A stretch of 5,032 bases of DNA from Lentimicrobiaceae bacterium (GTDB taxonomy: Bacteria > Bacteroidota > Bacteroidia > Bacteroidales > Lentimicrobiaceae): the NCBI GenBank assembly GCA_028697695.1, contig JAQVEI010000221.1, positions 1 through 5,032 of the forward strand, read 5' to 3'. This document shows, piece by piece, positions 1 through 5,032 of this stretch. Both the position numbers and the translations under genes were made by a program. The notes below the pieces were generated by a model. It saw only the letters and a list, made by a program, of their open reading frames with translations. It was not told where the DNA came from and did not search any database. The first letter of the stretch is position 1; every line of letters begins with the position of its first letter.

Positions 1-3000
1 CATGAGAAGTTCTTCTACCTGATTTATCTGCTGCATCTGGATGGAATGCTAAACCAGAAAGAGGTATTGTTGCGTGACTTTAACAACCTGCTCCGAAACA
101 TAAAAAGTGAATTGTCAAGCGATAAGGTATTTGGGTTCCTCGACAATATTTTCAGACTTTTTGAAGACCTGAAGCAAAGCAACCCGGGTACGGTACTGGA
201 TTGTATTCTTACCCTGGGCAAGGAGATTTTCCGTACTGAAAATGACTTGCATATCTCTCATTTTGAGAAGCTTCTGTTGCGCTTTGGATTTATTTCACCG
301 GGCAAAGTTTTTGTGAACGATGACTGGCAGCTCACCGTCAATGAAAATCATATCAAAAACATCAGGGTGTGGCTGGAACTTATAGAGTATTCACCCCTCA
401 CCTTTCGCGATCTGCTCTCAGCCCTTATAATTCACCTGCGTTTGGGCGGAGTGTTTATCTCCGATACCGATTTGTTTCAGCGCGATATATCCGGTTTACT
501 GAATGCCGACATTAAGCCGATTTTCAAACACATAAAGCAACTGGCCAGGCTTTTTCCCGTATATTTCAATGAAATAGGGGCCGAAGGTGAGCTGCGCGAG
601 ATAACCACCTCCATGGATGAAGTGTCGCACCGCAACGACCGGCTGATTCACTTCCTGCGAAAGCAAATACACACCGAAAGTAACAATACACATATTGAAC
701 TGGCCCGAAACATAGTCCATTATTGGTACGATGGGAATGTGGAGCATCTTACTGCGCTGGTGCCTGTGGATGTACAGTTTTTTCTTGAAGAAAAAGGCAG
801 GTGGTTTACCGGTGCCAACGAAATGATGCAGCAGTTGTGCCTGGTCTTTAACTGCGGACCCGAACATCTGAGCAACATGCCATCACATCGCATACGCAAA
901 CGTCTCAACGAAATGCCCGGCGACAATACCATTGATAAGCACCGCTTGTATTCGCTTTTCAGATTGCTGGAGTTACTGCGTGAAAAATACTCTTTCAATA
1001 CGGTAAACCTGAGTACACTCATGCAAAAGTCGGGCTTTTTTAAGCTGACTGAAATCGAAAATCTTACTCACCTGCTCGATCACTCGGCACCCGACCGGGC
1101 ATTGAGACAGGTGTACCTGTTTATGAGGCAGCTTAATACCATCATTACCGACGAAAATAAAACAGAAGGATGGGAAGACATTTACCATAAACGGCACATC
1201 GCCATTGGAATACCCAGTATGTATGGCAAATACCGCGAGCCTAAATTTGAAGCTATGGGCATCACCTTCAGGCTCGAAAAACTTGCTTCCCAGCTCATGG
1301 AATCGCTGATCAACAGCATCAATCTGGATTATATAACTGCCAAAACCCTTAGGCGGATACATGTAGTGATAGAGCTGTTCAGACAGGGACTTGAGCTGGA
1401 TGGCATAAGCGATCAGGGCTTTAACTCCAACCTGAAGATGTTTCGCTTTAGTTTGAATTCAGCCAGTTTTTCGGTGGGGCAGTATATCAACATACTTCAG
1501 TTTATGCTCTCGAGTGTGCGCGAAATCATCAGCAAATACTTTCTCAGGGTGTACGACTCGCAGTTGCGTATTATTATCCCTCAGTTGTTTCCTGAACAGG
1601 GAAAAGCGGATAGCCCTCAGGTTAAGCAATTTATTGTAAAAAAATCGGAAGAGTTTTATCGCGAGATGCTCTCCTCTGCCTTTTTGGTGCAGATGCTGGA
1701 TGCCTTTCTGGTGCGTATCCTGAACTCCTTCCGCCAAATGGTGGACAACTATCCCGAAGAAACCATACGCAGCATCATGTCGTACAATACGGATTTGGTT
1801 ATTTCGCCGCTTAACCGCGAAAGCCCGGAGATGGACAACAAGATATTTCTGGGTTCCAAAGCTTACTTCCTCAAGAAATTATCCTTGCTGGGTTTTCCAA
1901 TACCCCCGGGGTTTGTGCTTACCACCGAAATTTTCAGGCGAAGGGAGGCAATTTTAAGCAATCCGCATATAGAAAAAGAGCTGGACCAGATGGTACGCAA
2001 GCAGGTTGCCAACCTGGAAAGGATTACCGGTCAGCAGTTTGGCAATCCCAATAACCCCCTGTTGCTGAGCGTACGTTCAGGTACTGCCATATCAATGCCG
2101 GGGGCCATGAACACCTATCTGAATGTAGGTTTAAACGACGACATTGTTGAAACACTCAGCAAACAGCCCAATTTCGCCTGGACCTCCTGGGATTGCTACC
2201 GGCGTTTCCTTCAAAGCTGGGGAATGGCATACGGCATCAGCCGTGACGTTTTCGATCAGGTGATGATCGACTTCAAACAAAAGTATAATGTAACTCAAAA
2301 GGTGGAATTTACCAGTGCACAAATGCGTGAAATGGCCTTTTATTACAAGGAAATTCTACATAAAAACAACATTCACTTTAAAGACGAACCCTTCCAGCAA
2401 CTTAAGCAGGTTATATTCAACGTGTTGGGTTCATGGGACAGCGACAGGGCCATAGTTTACCGCGAGCATCTTCAGATTGCTGATGAATGGGGTACGGCCG
2501 TTATTGTACAGAAAATGGTGTTGGGCAACCTGCATTATCACTCGGGAACCGGCGTTATGTTTACCCATGCCCCCGATCTGGAGCAACCGGGCATCAGTCT
2601 GTATGGTGACTTTACATTTTGTAGTCAGGGTGAAGATATAGTCGCCGGGCTGGTAAATCCTTTGCCGGTTTCGGAAAGACAACGCAAATCGAGTGCGGCA
2701 GAGAAAAATGAATCGCTGCAGTCGCGCCTGCCCGAAATTTACCAACGCTTGCTGCAGATTGCTGAAGACCTTACCGAAAAGCATGGATTCAGCCATCAGG
2801 AAATTGAATTTACCTTCGAGAGTGAAGATCCGCAGGACCTGTATATCCTTCAAACACGCGATCAGGATATCCGCAAACCCGACCTTAGCTTTGTCTTCGA
2901 CTGCAAACCGGCCGACCTTAAACTGCTGGGCAGAGGTATAGGACTGGGGCAGGGTGTGCTTAACGGCATAATTGCCTTCGATATGGATGATCTGGAAAAA

Positions 3001-3309
3001 TTCAAGCATTTGAGTGACAATAAGATACTGGTACGACCGGATACAGTACCCGACGACATAGGAATGATATTTGAATGCGACGGGCTGGTGACTGCCCGGG
3101 GAGGCGCAACTTCGCACGCGGCAGTAACTGCTTCACGGCTTGATAAAACCTGTGTGGTAAACTGCTCCGATATGATAGTAAATGAAAAAGAAAAAACATG
3201 CACATTCAATGGAAAAGTGCTGCATCCGGGCGATAAAATCGCCATAGATGGCAACCTGGGCAACATATACCTGGGCAATTATCCGGTAAAACTGGCTGAA
3301 ATGGTGTAA
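1..3309 (+). CDS. PPDK-like phosphotransferase (ATP-grasp plus phosphohistidine domains) with large helical N-terminal region, 5'-partial
   Basis: The frame is open from base 1 (first residues HEKFFYLIYL) to the TAA at 3307-3309, so the gene starts upstream. The ATG at 46 is internal and continuous with coding sequence. Of 1102 visible residues, about 1-600 are Leu-rich, probably helical, with no domain I recognise; a distinctive patch is RHIAIGIPSMYGKY (398-411). From about 615 it follows PPDK: LGSK (K620, ATP lysine), SVRSG (R692), SMPGAMNT (698-705), SWDSDRAIVYR (811-821), WGTAVIVQ (830-837), SGTGVMFT (848-855), SQGEDIVAG (875-883), EIEF (E934, E936) and LQTR (Q951, R953). The swivelling domain holds GGATSHAAV with phosphorylatable H1039 and T1037 before it. 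Family knowledge: such enzymes use ATP to phosphorylate the His, then pass phosphate to an acceptor. The protein ends about 63 residues after H1039, so the PEP/pyruvate barrel is missing. It should therefore not be called ordinary ppdK; the acceptor is unknown. No signal peptide is visible; a cytoplasmic location is inferred. Confidence 0.9.
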   Translation, partial: HEKFFYLIYLLHLDGMLNQKEVLLRDFNNLLRNIKSELSSDKVFGFLDNIFRLFEDLKQSNPGTVLDCILTLGKEIFRTENDLHISHFEKLLLRFGFISPGKVFVNDDWQLTVNENHIKNIRVWLELIEYSPLTFRDLLSALIIHLRLGGVFISDTDLFQRDISGLLNADIKPIFKHIKQLARLFPVYFNEIGAEGELREITTSMDEVSHRNDRLIHFLRKQIHTESNNTHIELARNIVHYWYDGNVEHLTALVPVDVQFFLEEKGRWFTGANEMMQQLCLVFNCGPEHLSNMPSHRIRKRLNEMPGDNTIDKHRLYSLFRLLELLREKYSFNTVNLSTLMQKSGFFKLTEIENLTHLLDHSAPDRALRQVYLFMRQLNTIITDENKTEGWEDIYHKRHIAIGIPSMYGKYREPKFEAMGITFRLEKLASQLMESLINSINLDYITAKTLRRIHVVIELFRQGLELDGISDQGFNSNLKMFRFSLNSASFSVGQYINILQFMLSSVREIISKYFLRVYDSQLRIIIPQLFPEQGKADSPQVKQFIVKKSEEFYREMLSSAFLVQMLDAFLVRILNSFRQMVDNYPEETIRSIMSYNTDLVISPLNRESPEMDNKIFLGSKAYFLKKLSLLGFPIPPGFVLTTEIFRRREAILSNPHIEKELDQMVRKQVANLERITGQQFGNPNNPLLLSVRSGTAISMPGAMNTYLNVGLNDDIVETLSKQPNFAWTSWDCYRRFLQSWGMAYGISRDVFDQVMIDFKQKYNVTQKVEFTSAQMREMAFYYKEILHKNNIHFKDEPFQQLKQVIFNVLGSWDSDRAIVYREHLQIADEWGTAVIVQKMVLGNLHYHSGTGVMFTHAPDLEQPGISLYGDFTFCSQGEDIVAGLVNPLPVSERQRKSSAAEKNESLQSRLPEIYQRLLQIAEDLTEKHGFSHQEIEFTFESEDPQDLYILQTRDQDIRKPDLSFVFDCKPADLKLLGRGIGLGQGVLNGIIAFDMDDLEKFKHLSDNKILVRPDTVPDDIGMIFECDGLVTARGGATSHAAVTASRLDKTCVVNCSDMIVNEKEKTCTFNGKVLHPGDKIAIDGNLGNIYLGNYPVKLAEMV

Positions 3310-3335
3310 ATCGCGAAACTTTGCTGCTAGCTTGC

Positions 3336-3366
3336 TTTGTTTTACGGGTTTTATTTACGATTTTTG
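3336..3366 (+). promoter_or_regulatory. Candidate Bacteroidetes-type promoter P1 for the GAPDH gene
   Basis: TTTG at 3336-3339 is followed by a 19-base spacer and GATTTTTG at 3359-3366. The Bacteroidetes primary sigma factor consensus is TTTG, about 19-21 bases, then TAnnTTTG, so the only mismatch at a defined position is G for T at the first base of the -7 box. Transcription would start near 3373 and give a leader of about 85 bases. The region is A/T-rich, where chance matches are common, so this is a candidate only. Confidence 0.4.
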
Positions 3367-3392
3367 TACTGGTAATTAAACCGTTACATATG
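3363..3392 (+). promoter_or_regulatory. Candidate Bacteroidetes-type promoter P2, overlapping P1
   Basis: TTTG at 3363-3366, the end of the P1 -7 box, lies 18 bases before TACATATG at 3385-3392. TACATATG matches TAnnTTTG except for one A. The leader to the ATG at 3459 would be about 60 bases. P1 and P2 share the 3363-3366 element, so they would be alternatives or tandem starts. The spacer is slightly short, so support is no stronger than for P1. Confidence 0.3.
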
Positions 3393-3458
3393 CTTTACGG
3401 ATAAGTACGGGATATAAAATTTTATTCAATGTCTATCTTAATTTAATCTTTTAAAAAC

Positions 3459-4709
3459 ATGGAAAAAGTGAACGGAAAAAATTTGCTTGGCATTAATGGC
3501 GCGGGTCGTATTGGCAAGCTTACCCTTTGGAATCATCTGATGAACAAGCACTTTGGTGGCATAGTAGTCAACGTGGGCCGTGTTGTTGGCAAAGACTTCG
3601 ATGCCCTGATTCACAACATTACCAACGATTCAACATATGGTTCACTTAAAACATTCCTGTATGGACATTCGGGTTCACAAAAAGAGATTATCCGGATTAT
3701 CGACAGCGACAAAAAGCTGGTTGAGATGAACGGGGTACCCGTTCAGTTTTTGCAAACTGCCCGCAATCCACGGGACATTGACTGGAGCGGCAATAACGTT
3801 CAGCTCGTGGTTGACTGTACAGGCCAGTTTCTCGACCCCACCGTTGGGGCCGACAATGCCAAAGGCAGTCTGCGCGGACACCTGGAAGCCGGAGCAGAAA
3901 AAGTAATCGCCAGTGCACCCTTTAAAATCAAAGATTCAACCCAAAAGATGCCCAAAGATGCAAGCATGATGGTGTATGGTATCAATCACCTGGAGTTTGA
4001 TCCCCGCACTCATCACATACTTTCGGCGGCAAGCTGCACCACTACCGGCTTATCACATATGATGAAACCGCTGCTGGAAGCACCCGAAACTGCCAATATT
4101 CTCACAGCTTCCATGTCAACCATACATGCCAGCACCAGCACTCAGAGTATACTGGATGCCGTACCCAAGACAGGTACCGGCGACCTGCGTAAAAGCCGTT
4201 CGGTATTCAACAACATCATCATTACCTCTACAGGTGCCGCCAAAGCCCTCGAAAAAATAATACCGGAGGTTCAAAAGATTGGTTTTATGGCTGATTCCGT
4301 ACGAATTCCAACCAACACCGCCAGCCTCATTATTCTCAATCTTACCTTTCATTCACCCGTGAACGATATAGGTGAACCAGTGGTTACAGCCGATTTACTT
4401 AACGACATCTATAAGCAGGCTGCCGAGGGGCCATTGGCCGGCATGCTCGAATTCAGTATGCAACAAAACGTTTCCGCCGATATTATCGGCAGACCGTCGG
4501 CAGTGGTAATTGAAGGCATAGAAACGCACACCCGTACCGGTTTTATGGGGATAAAACCCGAACTGTTGAAAAGCTTTGGCATAGAAACCCAGCAGGATAT
4601 TATGATACCTGTGTGCCATGCCAAAATATTCGGATGGTACGATAATGAATATGGCAGTTATGTGAATATGCTTGCCAAACTTACCGAATACGTTGACAAG
4701 AAGATGTAA
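3459..4709 (+). CDS. gap: Divergent glyceraldehyde-3-phosphate dehydrogenase (GAPDH), 416 aa
   Basis: GAPDH converts glyceraldehyde-3-phosphate, NAD(P)+ and phosphate to 1,3-bisphosphoglycerate in the cytoplasm. Visible signatures in order: GINGAGRIGK (11-20, nucleotide-binding loop), DSTYG (57-61), CTGQF (120-124), ASCTT with nucleophile C193, STIHAST with catalytic H223 and phosphate-site T226 and T228, STGAAKA with T258/G259, VRIPT with R282, and GWYDNEYGS (392-400) with the nicotinamide-contacting N396. All catalytic and substrate-phosphate residues are therefore present. Oddities: 416 residues against about 330-340 in the family, with roughly 40 extra before C193 and 40 extra between C193 and N396; SCTTNC is changed to SCTTTG; and the usual Asp after the second beta strand (N-D) is G40 followed by R41. 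ATG 3459 is the first start after an in-frame TAA at 3444-3446. The leader is A/T-rich without a Shine-Dalgarno sequence, usual for Bacteroidetes. It is probably a specialised paralog or a gluconeogenic or NADP-using form, but that is inference. Confidence 0.93.
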   Translation: MEKVNGKNLLGINGAGRIGKLTLWNHLMNKHFGGIVVNVGRVVGKDFDALIHNITNDSTYGSLKTFLYGHSGSQKEIIRIIDSDKKLVEMNGVPVQFLQTARNPRDIDWSGNNVQLVVDCTGQFLDPTVGADNAKGSLRGHLEAGAEKVIASAPFKIKDSTQKMPKDASMMVYGINHLEFDPRTHHILSAASCTTTGLSHMMKPLLEAPETANILTASMSTIHASTSTQSILDAVPKTGTGDLRKSRSVFNNIIITSTGAAKALEKIIPEVQKIGFMADSVRIPTNTASLIILNLTFHSPVNDIGEPVVTADLLNDIYKQAAEGPLAGMLEFSMQQNVSADIIGRPSAVVIEGIETHTRTGFMGIKPELLKSFGIETQQDIMIPVCHAKIFGWYDNEYGSYVNMLAKLTEYVDKKM

Positions 4710-4728
4710 ACAAACATCAACAAACAGA

Positions 4729-4761
4729 CAGTAAGGCGGCATTATAAATGCCGCCTTACTG
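4729..4761. terminator. Perfect 14-bp hairpin between convergent genes, likely bidirectional terminator
   Basis: The arms 4729-4742 (CAGTAAGGCGGCAT) and 4748-4761 are exact reverse complements around the 5-base loop TATAA. The stem begins 19 bases after the GAPDH stop codon and lies 82 bases beyond the stop of the minus-strand gene. On the plus strand no T-run follows. On the minus strand the stem is followed by a T-rich stretch (complement of 4711-4728), so intrinsic termination looks better for the leftward transcript. It could also act as an mRNA-stabilising 3' structure for GAPDH. Confidence 0.75.
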
Positions 4762-4843
4762 CTATATGGACGCGTAACCTAACGTGATTCAAATGAACAG
4801 GCGGAACGGTGCAACGGCCTATGCTTGTGTGAAGGCTAAATAT

Positions 4844-5032
4844 TTATTCATCCAGGCGTTTGCGGTTGTCCCAGGCTTTTTTGGCGCCATAGGCTCCAAA
4901 CAGGCCAAGCATCAGGGTCACGGCTGTGCCTATGGGTGCGCCACCGCCCGGCCCCGCGGGTTGGTTGCCCGTGCTGCCGTGGCCGCCCGATGGTGGCGGC
5001 GGAGGCGCGCCTCCCTGTGCCATAGCCGTGAG
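4844..5032 (-). CDS. Small Gly/Pro-rich protein with C-terminal hydrophobic helix and basic tail, 5'-partial
   Basis: Reading leftward from 5032, the frame is open for 62 codons to a TAA at 4844-4846. The visible part begins LTAMAQGG, which resembles the end of a signal peptide with cleavage after AMA. A low-complexity linker follows (five prolines, then many Gly, residues about 7-33), then APIG (32-35), a hydrophobic stretch (36-48) with GAYGAKKAWD, and a basic end NRKRLDE. I recognise this as a common layout of short Bacteroidetes proteins of unknown function, resembling the sorting-type tails with 'P-I-G/D ... AYG.KK'. It is probably exported and held by the C-terminal helix; its role is unknown. 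The ATG at 5023-5021 (complement) is an unlikely start because it would remove most of the apparent signal peptide. The true start lies beyond the right edge. It is convergent with GAPDH and shares the 4729-4761 hairpin. Confidence 0.72.
   Translation of the reverse strand, partial: LTAMAQGGAPPPPPSGGHGSTGNQPAGPGGGAPIGTAVTLMLGLFGAYGAKKAWDNRKRLDE

Noticed and set aside
496..867. 123-codon minus-strand open frame
   Set aside because: It is antisense to the continuous large gene, with no start signal or domain.
2693..2941. 82-codon plus-strand open frame in another reading frame
   Set aside because: It is nested in the ATP-grasp coding sequence, with Arg/Ser-rich composition typical of out-of-frame reading.
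2431..3117. 228-codon open frame on the minus strand inside the dikinase-like gene
   Set aside because: It lies wholly opposite strongly conserved PPDK motifs and has no recognisable protein features, so it is an antisense shadow.
1..3309. Complete pyruvate phosphate dikinase (ppdK)
   Set aside because: The PEP/pyruvate-binding barrel is missing and over 600 unrelated residues precede the ATP-grasp domain.
3310..3335. Possible terminator directly after the dikinase-like gene
   Set aside because: The GCTGCTAGCTTGC stretch does not form a stem of useful length and no T-run follows a hairpin.
4395..4742. 115-codon minus-strand open frame overlapping the GAPDH 3' end and the hairpin
   Set aside because: It is opposite the conserved GAPDH C-terminal motifs, and its start would lie inside the terminator stem.
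4797..4840. Weak inverted repeats (AGGC...GCCT and GCCT...AGGC) after the minus-strand gene
   Set aside because: The stems are only 4 bp with large loops, far weaker than the 14-bp hairpin nearby, so they are not supported as terminators.

Overview
The window looks like chromosomal DNA from a member of the Bacteroidota, probably the Bacteroidales/Marinilabiliales side, although I cannot name a genus. Four things point there. The spacer at 3310-3458 carries promoter-like matches to the Bacteroidetes TTTG / TAnnTTTG type. The gene starting at 3459 has an A/T-rich leader with no Shine-Dalgarno sequence. The short minus-strand protein at the right edge ends in a Gly/Pro-rich stretch, an 'APIG' motif, one hydrophobic helix with 'GAYGAKKAWD', and a basic tail, a layout I know from small Bacteroidetes proteins. 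Codon use is moderate in GC.

Layout. Positions 1-3309 (+) hold the 3' 1102 codons of a very large gene that enters from the left edge. It encodes a long, mostly helical N-terminal region of unknown function followed by a pyruvate phosphate dikinase (PPDK)-type ATP-grasp nucleotide-binding domain and a PPDK-type phosphohistidine domain. It stops where PPDK would continue into its PEP/pyruvate barrel. Positions 3310-3458 are an A/T-rich spacer with two overlapping promoter candidates. Positions 3459-4709 (+) encode a complete, long and divergent glyceraldehyde-3-phosphate dehydrogenase. Positions 4729-4761 form a perfect 14-bp hairpin between convergent genes, the likely shared terminator. Positions 4844-5032 (-) hold the 3' end of a small secreted or membrane-anchored protein.

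How the genes may relate. The dikinase-like protein and the GAPDH both belong to families acting around lower glycolysis and gluconeogenesis. The 149-bp spacer with its own promoter candidates argues against a tight operon, so a shared role is only suggested. The most unusual item is the dikinase-like protein: its catalytic motifs for making a phosphohistidine look intact, but the domain that would pass the phosphate to pyruvate is absent, so its acceptor is unknown. The GAPDH keeps its catalytic residues but has changed at the positions that set NAD versus NADP preference. I saw no RNA genes, mobile elements, CRISPR arrays or frameshifts.
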